From Isoetes taiwanensis (lineage: Eukaryota > Streptophyta > Lycopodiopsida > Isoetales > Isoetaceae), in assembly GCA_021234155.1 (NCBI GenBank), contig JAJEKV010000087.1, forward strand, positions 2,849,242 through 2,913,241: a stretch of 64,000 nucleotides of DNA. The letters run 5' to 3'. The translations under genes and the position numbers were made by a program. Positions 10,167 through 20,874 of the stretch are shown here, in pieces (position 1 is the first letter of the stretch; every line of letters begins with the position of its first letter). The notes under the pieces are model-generated. The model saw only the letters and a program-made list of their open reading frames with translations, did no database searches and was not told where the DNA came from.

Positions 10167-11281
10167 TCTTTTTATAAATAGATAGATAAGTAGATAGCAT
10201 CTATACGTCATGGCACATTAGCAGCGTCCATTGGGATATTGACATAATCCCTTGGAATACGTAAGTTCATTTGCAGACTTAAAGACGTCTAGGCATTAAA
10301 ATAATGGTTGGAGACCATCGGAATATACGGAAGGACAACCCCAAAACAGGGTAGACCGCTGTCACTCTGAGAAGCGTGTAGCGCAGATAATTAAATACAG
10401 ATGTATATGCGGTGAAGCTTGGCACAAAAGAATACTGAAGTTTGTACCCGGGACTGATGGGAATAAGGGGTGACATTGTTGTGGGGGTTCTAACACAAGC
10501 GTTCACTACATATTACAGAGTTTGTATCGTGGTCTGGGAAAATGGTCCACAAAAAGAACATGACCATTGAGAAGAAGTAGTGAAGGGTGGTAGGATTAAA
10601 GCTACCCATGGTTTAGAGGGGTGCTGCATGGCAGTCCCTAGTTGGTTGGGCGAAAAGAGATCCTTTCTCTGGGAATTGAGTTGAGTCAAGGTTTAGACAG
10701 TAGAGAGGGACAACGTTAATTATAATTATGTCTATAACATATTATGTATATAACGTCGAGTAAGGTCTAAGATAAAGCATATGAATGTAGTATAGATTGA
10801 ATGATGGCAAGGCCCGAAGAAATTGTGTTATCAAGGCATCTACCAAAGGAAATAATTAAAGTTATAAGTCGAGGAACGCCGATAACTGGGCATTATTACC
10901 GTCGCCTAAAGAATATCCAAGGATATAACACATGCTGTTATTCTAGAGAGTGTCGTTGTTAATTAAATTCCGGAATTAGTCGCACCAATTGAGTTGATGT
11001 TATCATAACAAGTTGGCCGGACTTTCTAGATTACGTCGTGTCATTTGGTCGATTTATTCCTAGGGGATACTAGCTTTACATATAGTTAACAGTTATCCGG
11101 TCGTCTATGGCAGAGAGCGGTCGACTCCCGTGGCTATGGCAAGACTGCTTACTCCGGCGGCTATGGCGAGAGAGCTTGCTCCGGTGGAGTTGTTGCCTCC
11201 ACAACGTGGGTTTACCAAAGGCACGCCTCTAATTTAAATATGGAGAAGATGCACTATAAATATAGGAAAAAGAGTTATATG
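10167..11281. other. Unrecognised DNA right of the retroelement
   Basis: It starts with a short GATA-like run (10179-10199). No coding exon, RNA gene or terminal repeat is visible. The sequence resembles 1-1779 in texture. A region near 11105-11190 has a loosely repeated GGCTATGGC motif. Confidence 0.4.
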
Positions 11282-11375
11282 CCTTCAAGAAAGAAGTTGG
11301 CTCATTGGTAAAGGTGTTGGCTTGGGCGCAGAAGGTCAGAGTTCAATCCCATAATGTACCTTTTGCTTAAAAGAA
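11282..11375 (+). repeat. tRNA-like SINE head 1
   Basis: The stretch TTGGCTCATTGGTAAAGG resembles a pol III A box, and AGTTCAATCCC about 35 bases later resembles a B box. The surrounding sequence does not fold into a clean tRNA. It looks like a tRNA-derived SINE head or a decayed tRNA. Confidence 0.4.
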
Positions 11376-11448
11376 TTGCTAATTGGATAAAACAGAACAT
11401 TAGCTATGTATAACAAAAGATTAAAACATATATATATTCCACATAAAG

Positions 11449-11542
11449 AGAGTTGGCAAAATGGAAAGAGTGTTGGGTTGGAGGTGGGAGGTCACGGGTT
11501 CAAAACGCGGGCGGAAAAGGAAAAACTTAAAAAAAAAAAAAA
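11449..11542 (+). repeat. tRNA-like SINE head 2 with A-run
   Basis: The A-box-like GTTGGCAAAATGGAAAGAG and the B-box-like GGTCACGGGTTCAAAACG are followed by an A-run at about 11528-11541. Together these suggest a short tRNA-derived SINE. It resembles head 1, about 165 bases upstream, in spacing and in several words. Confidence 0.5.
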
Positions 11543-11950
11543 TGGACGCGTATTTTTAGGCGCTGTTAGCGTTATATGCTAATAACTTTCGAAAAGAAAC
11601 ACCTCATCCGCTAGCAGCGCCCCTTTTGACTTTTTGCCTTGGTGTTGCCATTTCGACCTCAGGAAACGTGTCCCCTAGGGTATTATTTGGGAGGTGCCTG
11701 ATCCATTGAAACCATTTTCGCCTTCATCTGAGCTACCTATAAAAAGTTATGTCCCATCTAAACTTGGGTCCTCCAGTCACAACTTTTTCCCTCCAAAATC
11801 GCCCTAAACTTCCTAAAACTCACAATTTATTACATCCACCTAGCACAGAACTAAATCACCAAAAGGTTAGGCAGTCCAACTAGCTTAAACTCCCACTCAA
11901 CTACCAAACTAACGGGTTAAAGAAAGATTTGCTATGATTCGGTCAACCAA
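11543..11950. other. Decayed internal DNA beside the LTR
   Basis: Because the primer site at 11951-11968 points left, this stretch should be the leader of a minus-strand LTR element. I find no gag-like reading frame, so the internal region is truncated or very decayed. Confidence 0.35.
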
Positions 11951-11968
11951 AATCATGGCTCGATACCA
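11951..11968 (-). promoter_or_regulatory. Primer-binding site (initiator Met-tRNA type)
   Basis: On the minus strand this reads TGGTATCGAGCCATGATT, close to the TGGTATCAGAGCC primer site found in many plant LTR retrotransposons. It lies 2-3 bases from the edge of the LTR at 11971. This shows that the LTR belongs to a minus-strand element whose internal part is to the left. Confidence 0.6.
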
Positions 11969-11970
11969 GC

Positions 11971-13562
11971 GGTGGCGCTCCCAGAATATATACAGCTGGG
12001 GCGTATACATACAGGGACTTCCCCCTCCCATGGCAATCAGCTCACCATGAGCAGGGCCCTCCGTCTAACTCGGACCATCCGTGGAGAGATGCCCAGGTGA
12101 AGGACACGGAGGTGTCATTCGGCCCACGCCTTCAATGGGACTCCTAAGTTGCGGAAGCATGAATATATGTTAGCACACAGCATAAATCATATATAAATAA
12201 CCACCACGAAGGGTGGCACATCCATCCAAGTACTAACGGCAAAGAATATGCATCTAATCCTAAGGAAAACACCCCAAACCCCAGGTTCTACCCCGGTTCA
12301 GACTCCTGTGAGGATGGACTGACAGCTCGGTCTCAAGAGATCAACAGACAGAGGTATAACCTGGCGTTGGCTTGGCATAGAACAGTGGCTAGGGTTGTCC
12401 ACTCCATCCGCCCCTCCTGTGCACACTTTGCAGATGAGTCGAATCATGCTATGGCATCACTATAGCCTTCCGGTGACGCAGACCCAAGGTATCACCCTCC
12501 GAGCCTACTTCCAGGTTTCATGAAGACCTGGTCCGATGAGGCAGATCAGGGAAGTGTCCCCTCCCAGGATCACAGCGGTTCATGGGTGAGCTAGAGAATA
12601 CATGCCGCATCAGCGACCCCCGCATCCGTACCCGACCTACTCCCCTAACTTTATCTTCAAAGTGCAGGATGCCCCATATGGGTCACACCTCTACACCCAG
12701 GGAGTGTCAGACCCATACTCGGCCCCCGTGACCCGGCTATTAGGCCTAGCCCTTTGTAGGAGTCCCGGGAGCCTTGTATGTTAGGTGCAAGACCCCACCC
12801 CCACTTCACCACTGCGTCCCTTCTGCGGTGCTAAGCAATTCCATAGCATCTACTGACTTCGGTGGTCTCACGTACCTGAGGTCTTAAATAATGGGAAATA
12901 CAGGGGGATCTACCTAGGAGCATACTAATAAACATGGCTCGAGAGGTCTCTACCCCCTTAATTCCCCATTTCAAGAGTAATACTATGCAAAGAACTATCA
13001 ATCCATCATTTAAGAGCAAGTCTGAGAATGGGAGATAAGGAGAACTCACCTTTGCAATCAAGGGTTAGTTCCTACAGGTAAAGCATAGAGAACACAGAGA
13101 AACAGCAGAAATACACACAACAAGTGCCCAACAGGGGCGCTATCCTACAGATAACACAGCTAAGCTACGGACTAACCGTCGAATCGAGGTTGGGATGGCT
13201 CCATCTCGATTTGCTGAAGGGTGCCTGGCTGCTGCTCCTCCTCCTCCATCTCCAATTGCTCCTAATTCGAATTGGGGCACAAAAGCCCTAATTTGGGTGT
13301 CCAAAATGGAAACCCTGCCTTGCCCAATCGATTTGGGCCAGGTGGCATGTCATTAATTAACTAATTTGGTATTTTAGCCCTTTTTAATATTAGGATAAGC
13401 CTTAAATTCGAATTAGGGTTTTGGGTTAGGTTTCCACCTTTATAATTTAATTATTAACATAGCTAACCTTAGCTTATGAATAATTAATGTGCCATTAATT
13501 ATCCATAGTGACGTGTCATGTATTTATAGTTAAATATGCGTATAAATATGTGGAACGTCACA
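11971..13562 (-). mobile_element. LTR copy 1 of a TGTGACGTCCC family
   Basis: It shares many words with the LTRs at 13580 and 37284, including the CTCCATCCGCCCCTCCTGTG block, and ends GGAACGTCACA, like the ATCACA end of the solo LTR. The left end is diverged (GGTGGCGCTCCC in place of TGTGACGTCCC). The adjacent Met-type primer site makes it the 5' LTR of a minus-strand element. Internal genes are missing. Confidence 0.65.
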
Positions 13563-13579
13563 CACCTCCCTCCCATACG

Positions 13580-15436
13580 TGATGTCCCTACTGTATACGA
13601 TTGCACTCACCGCATATCGAACAAGAGTTCATCCCCATACCAGCTCCATACCGTCTGAGGGGCCCTCCGCATTATCCTTTGCAACCTTGATGAGTTCCAG
13701 TGGGAAGAATGAAGGGGTCATTTTACCCTGTCTCCCTCAGGGCCTACCTAGCTGCGGAAGCATAAACATACATGTCAGTATACAACATCACATCACATAA
13801 CCACCTTGAAGGATGGCTCGTCGCATATCTGCATAGACAAAGATCAGCACAACACATATAGGGATCATACCCAAGGCTCAGACTCAAAGGGATGACTGAC
13901 GGCTTGGGTCTCCAGAGGTCATTGCAGACAGAATTCATGGCAATGGATTTGTGTGGCATAGGAACATGGCTAAGGGTAGTCCACTCCATCCGCCCCTCCT
14001 GTGCCAAGGGGGTGTCACCTAGAAGGTCCTCCAAAACCACATGCGTAAATGAGGGGTTCAATTTCAATGCATTTTCGTTTGTATACCTACCAATAAAAAT
14101 ACAATATCTTTTTGAAGTTTCAGTACATGCACAAAAGGGGGTCTATGGTTGGCGGGAGGGGAAGTTGTATGATACATATAGAGACCGTCCCGCACATAGG
14201 CGCAAAGGATTAAGAGCATCAGATTACTGCATCGAGTTTCATGATTTCAAGGTAATTATTTAGTTTAGAATATGGATTTAGATCTCAATAATGTTACCAA
14301 TGATTGTCATCCAGCAAAAGCATGAATTTTTCCCAGCCACGACAAGTTTATAAGCTGCCCATTGCATAGGGTTTTTCAAAACAGTAGCCTAGCATCAATT
14401 ATCACAACTTTCTTGATTAGTATGCTATGTTATCAATCATGAAAAATGTATGAACATGAATGTAACATTAAAGACTATATAAAATTGCACAAGAGGAACT
14501 TTTTAATGGCAGATCCAATTGTGTACAAGGGGTTTTTGAATAATGAAATGCCGTATAAAATCGACAGGGGTGGCAAATATATAATGAAATCCGAACACTG
14601 TATGGGAGGGGTTCTTAAATGATATTATGACGTACAAAACCGAGAGGGGATGCAAATAAATGAAATCCAAACATCGTATGGGAGGGGTTTTTAGCTAAAA
14701 ATAGGAGTATACTAGGGGTTTTCTTACAACCCTATGAACGCAGGTGGCATATCCCTTACTACATAGGTGGCTCCCCCGGGTCTTGTGCACACTTTGCAGA
14801 TTGGGTTGAAAAGTGTTGGGACCGGACCATAGCCTGCCAGGTGCATAGCCAAAAGGGCTACTACTGGGTTGCATCTCCCCAGCCCTGATGAGGCAGGAAG
14901 AGAGTCGCTTCTCCTCCAGGGACTCCATGCCCAACACAGGTGACTAGAGGGCCACTGCCCGTATTCGACTTGAACCCAATGGAGAGTGACGCATCACCCC
15001 ACGGGTGTCGAGCCCATGCCTTACCCACACGCAGTGGCAAGCCATTAGACCTAGTCCACAGGGATCCCCGGTAGGCTTTACACACCAGAGGGATTGTTCT
15101 GTGTTGGGACAAGTACCCCATTGTTCTGCCGGTCTAGCCCCTCGACCCACAACCCAGTGTGGCTCTTGTACACAGGCCGAATTTACAGTGTGCTAAAGAG
15201 GCTAGCTAGGAGCATCAAATACCAGGCTTTGGGGTCTCTATCCCCCTTCCCAATACAATGAGTCCACAGAGATACATCATCATACATATCACAGAAGAAC
15301 TAAAGAACAAGATCTAATCTAAATCACAGAGTTAGGTTCTTTAGTTAGGGCTCGCGATCTAGGGATCTAGGTGGCTGCTATGGGCAATTTAATAGGCTAA
15401 CACTACTTATTCAATGACTGGAAGGCGGTTCTGGGT
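13580..15436 (-). mobile_element. LTR copy 2, split by a hAT-like element
   Basis: It starts TGATGTCCCTACTGTATACG and follows the solo LTR at 37284-38845 block by block until about 14004. The alignment resumes at 14781 with CTTGTGCACACTTTGCAG and runs to about 15436, where it is cut at the PILS fragment. ORFs inside it are chance frames. It lies 17 bases from copy 1 in the same orientation. Confidence 0.7.
14005..14780. mobile_element. hAT-like non-autonomous TIR element, 776 bp
   Basis: It interrupts the LTR between TCCTGTGC (13997-14004) and TCTTGTGC (14781-14788), an 8-bp duplication with one mismatch, the length expected of hAT elements. The ends CAAGGGGGTGTCACCTA and, inverted, CCCGGGGGAGCCACCTA form imperfect terminal repeats. 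Inside, a motif like TATGGGAGGGGTTTTT with flanking AAATGAAATCC is repeated two to three times at 14520-14695. There is no transposase frame. Confidence 0.6.
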
Positions 15437-15777
15437 TGCATGCTATTTGGAGGACCTGGTTCTTCTGAGCTTGGATTGAGGACCATAATGGGAATCTGCC
15501 TTACTAGGCTGGTCATTTTGCCTGTTGTTGGATTGGCATAGTTTATGGCACTCAGAAATTGGGATTCTTGGCTGAACCTGGTCTCATGTACCGTTTTGTT
15601 CTTATGCTTCAGCATGGCATGCCCAGTTCTATATTATCAGGCGCCATCACTATGCTTCGAGGATTTGGAGAACGAGAAGCCTCATCCGTCCTCTTCTGGC
15701 AGCACGTATTCTCTGTCTTTAGCATTGCTGCCTATACAGTCCTTTATTTTAAGGTAGTCGATAAATATCTCATCTAA
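15425..15777 (+). pseudogene. PIN-LIKES (PILS) auxin-transporter family, 3' fragment
   Basis: Two adjoining frames give the C-terminal end of a PILS-type carrier, a family of ER membrane proteins linked to intracellular auxin. The first frame reads GGPGSSELGLRTIMGICL and then TRLVILPVVGLA. After a small frameshift near 15537-15541 comes VYGTQKLGFLAEPGLMYRF, then LQHGMPSSILSGAI, and FGEREASSVLFW with a last hydrophobic helix ending VDKYLI. The order and content match the last transmembrane helices of the family. The 5' part is missing, cut at about 15425-15436 by the LTR next to it. With the frameshift this is a pseudogene fragment. Confidence 0.65.
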
Positions 15778-16217
15778 AATAGTTGTTAATAGTTGTTAGA
15801 GATGTTCTTCTTTTGAGCTATGGTATATATTATTTCAAATGCCTCCATTCACATGCACCAATAAGTTGAAGATTTTATTTTATATATACCATGTTCTCAA
15901 GCATTAGAGCCACATCTTTTCCTTTCACCTACTATTGTCTTTGTGGGAAAATGGAACATCAAGTGTTCTCATTATTGCTACAAGAACTTATTGCTTTTCT
16001 AGGCTCCATCAAAGGGGTCGATTGCAACATTCAGTTAGTCAAATACATTAAATTATGGGGTGTTCTGTTGAGCAAATACACGAGGTATTTGGCTAACCAA
16101 TTACCATTTTCGTAGAGCCATTGACTGTGCAACATAGCACATGAGACTTTTGCTCAGGGTGCAAGGAAGATAAGACTCCAACATAGCATAGTCTCAAACC
16201 GAGCTTATATTTATACT
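15778..16217. other. Downstream of the PILS fragment, nothing clear
   Basis: This AT-rich sequence may include the old 3' UTR of the PILS gene. I see no second exon, repeat or RNA gene. Confidence 0.4.
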
Positions 16218-16412
16218 AACATGGTTGTCCAGGTTAACCATTGCACTTGCATGTCCAGGTTTACCATCTCAAGTGCATGTCCAGGTTTACCACTAGACTA
16301 ACTTGTCTAGGTTTACCACTAGACATGGTTGTCTAGGTTAACCATTGCAACCACATGTCCAAGTTTACCATTTGACTTGCATGTCCAGGCTAACCATTAC
16401 ACTTGTATATGC
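16218..16412 (+). repeat. Imperfect tandem repeat, about 26-28 bp unit
   Basis: About seven units share the core TGTCCAGGTTTACCA or TGTCTAGGTTAACCA, separated by variable words such as TTGCACTTGC and CTAGACTAAC. It is a minisatellite-like array. Confidence 0.7.
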
Positions 16413-17069
16413 TAGGGTATTTGACATTAGGTTAGGGTGATTATGTGACAATAGTTACTGTTAAGGTTGGTTATCCACTGATTTTGCTAAAAAACTTGAT
16501 AAGCTGGGTTTTCTTAGCAAAAGAAAGCAGCATGCTAAAAAATTGTTAGCTTGACATGTATATTCAAAATGCACATTGGAGCAATGGAGGACATTACTAA
16601 AAAAACAATTTCATAAAACCGTGGCAAAACAAGGGCAGAAAATAATATTTATTTCTTTCCACAAGAAATAGATAGATATTTCTTCCTGGACAAGTGAACG
16701 GAGGCGTCATCGTGAACCAGGGCAACATCCAAATCAAGCTGTGAATGGAGGCGTCACACGGCAGCGGAGCCATTGCAGGAGCGGGTACGGGAGGTGATGA
16801 TTGAGGGATCATCATTGTCCATAGCAGGGACGAGTCAATTCCTTAAGCGGGTGTGAGCAGTCCCTTTCCTTCGGTTCCAAACTTCCAATCCATAGCATGG
16901 GCTTGGGATGCATGCCTCGGATAGCGGATGGGCCATCCGGGATGGCCGATGGATGATGCATTGGCGGGGCGATGTCTACCGGATCCATGGCCGAGCTTAC
17001 CACGAATTCCTGCCCGGGTTTACCACTTCCCGGAGTAGGAATACGGCGCTCCGGCAGTCGCCGCGGGGG
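16413..17069. other. No clear gene
   Basis: It contains overlapping open frames on both strands around 16600-17075 in a GC-richer patch. None resembles a known protein, and the two strands are open together, which points to composition rather than coding. Confidence 0.35.
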
Positions 17070-17332
17070 AGGCAAGCTTCTCTTCTAATCTCTGCCCACC
17101 GGATCTCTGAGTCCGCTTAGGCCTTTGCTTTTGCCCCACATCTCCAGAATGTGTTGGTTCATGTCTTCATCACTCCAAGGTTGCAGATATGGAGTCGGTG
17201 CAGGCAAGCTTCTCTTCTATCTTTGCCCACCGGATCTCTGAGTCCGCTTAGCCATTTGCTTTTTGCCGCACATCTCCAGAATGTGTTAGTTTAGGTCTTC
17301 AATCACTCGAAGGTTTCAGATATGGAGCAGGG
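17070..17332 (+). repeat. Tandem duplication, about 132 bp unit
   Basis: The block from GAGGCAAGCTTCTCTTCT through CACCGGATCTCTGAGTCCGC and CATCTCCAGAATGTGTT to GATATGGAG occurs twice, at about 17070-17195 and 17201-17326. There are scattered differences and a few single-base indels. Confidence 0.75.
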
Positions 17333-19392
17333 CTTCTATGCCTTTAAATGGTCGCCATATGTAGACGTCGTTCAAGCCGCCGCCCCTCATTTCGTTTAGA
17401 GCAAGCTTGAAGACAACAACAGCTGTTGAAGATTGATGTACCATTTCGTTTTATCTGTAATCACGAATTTCTTTTATGAAAATTTATTTTCAGCCCTGGT
17501 CTTGCATGCCGATATTGGTCCTTCGATGGGTATTTCGGGAACTGAGGTTGCCAAAGGAAGCTGAGGCGTAATTATTTTGGATGAAAATCTTGCATCCGTT
17601 GTCAAGGTCCATTCCCATTTCTATATCCGTTTAGTTTCATTTAACTCCTAGGGAAGGAACTAATGGGCTTTTTAACAGGTTGTAGGATGGGGCCGCTTTG
17701 CATATACAAACATTCAAAAGTTTATACAATTTCAGTTGACAGTCTGCTCCAAGGTCTGCTGATGTTCCATTGCATGCTGTGAAGATCAAAATATAATCAG
17801 GCCAGCTTTTTTATTCCATGGTTCAGAGAAAAATTGTCCAAGTTTGAATGGAGAAAAGCAACTAATGCCTAGAATGCTGGACTTTTGCAAATATACGAGG
17901 TCTCACCAACAAGACGGCACTTCCAATTTGAAGCTCTGCCTTTGTTATATCATTCTGGCTGGTTGCATATCAGCCATTATTAGTCGGCTGGTTCCGAAGT
18001 TTCGCTTTCCGGGATAAAACTTCGAGGTTTTGCCATTCTTGACACAGGTTTTCCAGTTTCACGTCTATTCTCTAACAGAATTGTTTATAAGACAGGTTAT
18101 TTTGGTTTTTTTCATAATTATCTGAAAAAAATAGCATTGTATTTTGCATACGGCTTCCAGTATCTTACCTTATATAGCATCCGGCTAGTCCATATAGCAT
18201 ATGGGCCTTCAAAAGTTTGGCATGGCTTGCTCTCCCTGAATTATGATGTTGTCCGACAAAAATGGGCCTCTGAAGAGATTGCCTTCCATCATTCCAGTAC
18301 TATTTTTTGGCTTCTAATTTTGGCGTGGGATGAACAAGGTGTATATATTTGTTCAGCATGTTTGCAACACATGCAAGCAGCATGATCTGGAGCACATGTA
18401 AGTGGCAGACAATTAATTATTGGATTACGCAACTATTGTTACATTTAATCTGTGTCATTACATGAAATACAATCATTGAAAGCTATACTACACATGGTCA
18501 AGGGAATGATGGGTTTAAATTTCTGTATCATATGAGATTCAAAGGCTTGGTACTTGACAAAGCAAGCTTTCTCAGCCTCATGGATGCATGTGCCAAGCTT
18601 TTATGCAGGTAAAAAGATACGTGCATATGTTATTGCTGTTGGATAATTGTGGAGCATTCATTTCTTGTGGATTTTAAAAAAGGTAGATGGTACCATCTTC
18701 TGGTGGAATATTTTCGTGTTTGCTAGTAAATAGTGTCAATTTCCCCTTATTTAAGGCTTGGCTACGTCTAAAGCGGGTTGGATTCAGTTCTTTTGATGTT
18801 GATTAAAAGGAAAAAGCTTCACAATCAAATATAAGGTGAGTTGCCACTCTTTCCTTGCTGCATTTTTCTTATGCTCATGAAAAAACATGTATCTTTGGAA
18901 GCTGAGCCTTGCAAAATCAAATAGAGCTATTATGTTGAGAATGACAAATAAGATATTGTTGGTTACAGCTTCTGTGGGTGAATTTCATCATAAATACTTT
19001 AGGGGCACTTGTGCTTGCAACGAAGCCACCAACAGATGAACCCATGGATAAGAGATGAACCCATGGATAAGAGTCTTATTTCTTTTAACATGTATAATGT
19101 TTTAAGTGCAAAATGCAAGCTCACAACATTCATGTGCTTCATTGCTTTTTCCATGCAGGCCCTAGTCTGGGAACGTTTGCACAGTGTTTTTTTCATTTCG
19201 TAAAGCTATGAGGCGTGAGCAGTTTGAGGTGGGTAAAAGTTTGTGGATTTATCATTTATTTGTTTTGTCTTTGGTTAGTGTGCTATTTGGTTTCGACATG
19301 TCCTTTCCAATTATTGCAACGTTGAGTAATCTAACAGATTATAAGTATAAATATGGATCTTCGTAAATTAGTTGTTATTCTATCTTGCCGTT
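17333..19392. other. AT-rich non-coding stretch
   Basis: I see only short open frames with no family resemblance. A GAACCCATGGATAAGAG duplication near 19038-19075 is the only local structure I noted. Confidence 0.35.
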
Positions 19393-19785
19393 AGGAATTG
19401 ATCGAGGTAGCATGCACACATCTACAAGGTCTAATAACTTCTCAATCCGCAGCACAAGTTGCTTAAGTCGATGATTAAACTTAAAATTTAATTTTTCCAG
19501 ATGCCGAGCATGTTGTTTTCAGGGTCATCTCATTTACATGGCACAAGAAGTTCTAAACCCAACAGCAGGGGACTCGAAATAAAGCTTTGTATCTAATCTA
19601 TGTCATTATTGGGTCAAGTACAGCTATTTTCTTATGCCATATTTTTAGGAATTGATCGAGGTAGCATGCACACATCTAGGTGGTCTAATAACTTCTCAAT
19701 CCGCAGCACAAGTCGCTTAAGTCGATGATTAAACTTAAAATTTAATTTTTCCAGATGCCGAGCATGTTGTTTTCAGGGCCATCTC
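19393..19785 (+). repeat. Duplicated about 145-bp block
   Basis: The block starting AGGAATTGATCGAGGTAGCA and ending GTTGTTTTCAGGG occurs at 19393-19533 and 19647-19779, almost identical. The sequence between them, ACATGGCACAAGAAGTTCTA to GGGTCAAGTACAG (19536-19622), recurs at about 20648-20738. The region is therefore a mosaic of one repeated family. Confidence 0.75.
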
Positions 19786-20647
19786 ATATTCTTTGCCTAA
19801 TTCATTTCGATTGGCGGGAGGGTTCTGGCAGTGGTTAGGACTATGATTTTAGTATCGTATTGTATAAAAAATGGTATAATTTGCCATGTGGGAGGAGCTT
19901 GAATGGTTATTGCTATTTTGGGTGCTTTGCAACTCCCCTTTTTCATGGATGTTTTTGTAATGGTTGAAAGAAAACCTATTTTAAGATTTTCCCACAGCCA
20001 AATTTTTAGGCCACGGATGAGATTACCGCTTGCTTTTTTTTTGGGTGCTGTTTATCCCAATGAGCTTCCAGGGAGGTCTTTTGGTCATGGCCTTTATCTG
20101 TGTATTCTGTGGGCGACGGCGTTGATCTCCATCTCCATTTCGAATTTTTTCCCGAAGGTTTGTTGCAAGAATCGGTAGGTGGGGGTTTGTTGCAAGAATC
20201 GACCTGCAGGTTGAAATCCCCCGGCCATGGTTCCTTTCTTTCGAACATGGTTTTCCTGCACAGGGTTCTTTGTTTCTTTGACACAGGGTTCTTTGTTTCT
20301 TTGGCACAGGGCACTGGCGGAGAATTCATTCCAGACTCTTGCCCAGGATTCAGTCCGCGATGGTCGATGCCAAGCTTTGCCAGCATTTAGGCTTCCTGCT
20401 TGCTTTGTTTCATTTGCCATGCTGACGATTGGCTTTTTTATTTTGCTTTTTTCATGTGCTTCAACCATGTGTTCGATCGACACCATAGGAAGTGGTTTTT
20501 TATTTTTGGGTCAAAATCTTAATGGCCATTGATCTGGCACAATACCAGGAATATCCCACAGATCAATGGCTTTGAATAAAACGTGGAATAAAACCCATAA
20601 AGATGTAAAGATGTGACCCACTCAATAGGGCCTAGTGTATTTTGTCT
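19786..20647. other. Non-coding, short local duplications
   Basis: Overlapping frames on both strands near 20000-20530 look like composition effects. Small duplications are visible: GGTTTGTTGCAAGAATCG twice near 20157-20204, and CACAGGGTTCTTTGTTTCTT twice near 20259-20301. Confidence 0.35.
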
Positions 20648-20847
20648 CATTTACATGGCACAAGAAATTCCAAACCCAACAGCAGGGGACTCGAAATAAA
20701 GCTTTGTAATCTATGTCATTATTTGGTCAAGTACAAATATTGTGCTGAAGATATTGCCTGATTAAGTGATAGTTTGGGATAGTTTTCCAGTTCTCAAAGA
20801 GAACCTACGGAGCTAATTGTTTTTGTTGATGGAGAATTTCAAGGTTA

Positions 20848-20874
20848 AGAATAGAATAGAATAGAATAGAATAG
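20848..20874 (+). repeat. AATAG microsatellite
   Basis: Five or so AATAG units sit exactly where the minus-strand LINE sequence ends. Some LINE 3' ends are simple repeats, so this may be the tail of that element. Confidence 0.7.

Noticed and set aside
13579-15196. Many 60-120 codon ORFs
   Set aside because: They lie inside LTR copy 2 and its hAT-like insertion; the same LTR elsewhere does not keep these frames.
20000-20532. Several overlapping 80-130 codon ORFs on both strands
   Set aside because: Both strands are open together, residues reflect composition, and no motif is visible.
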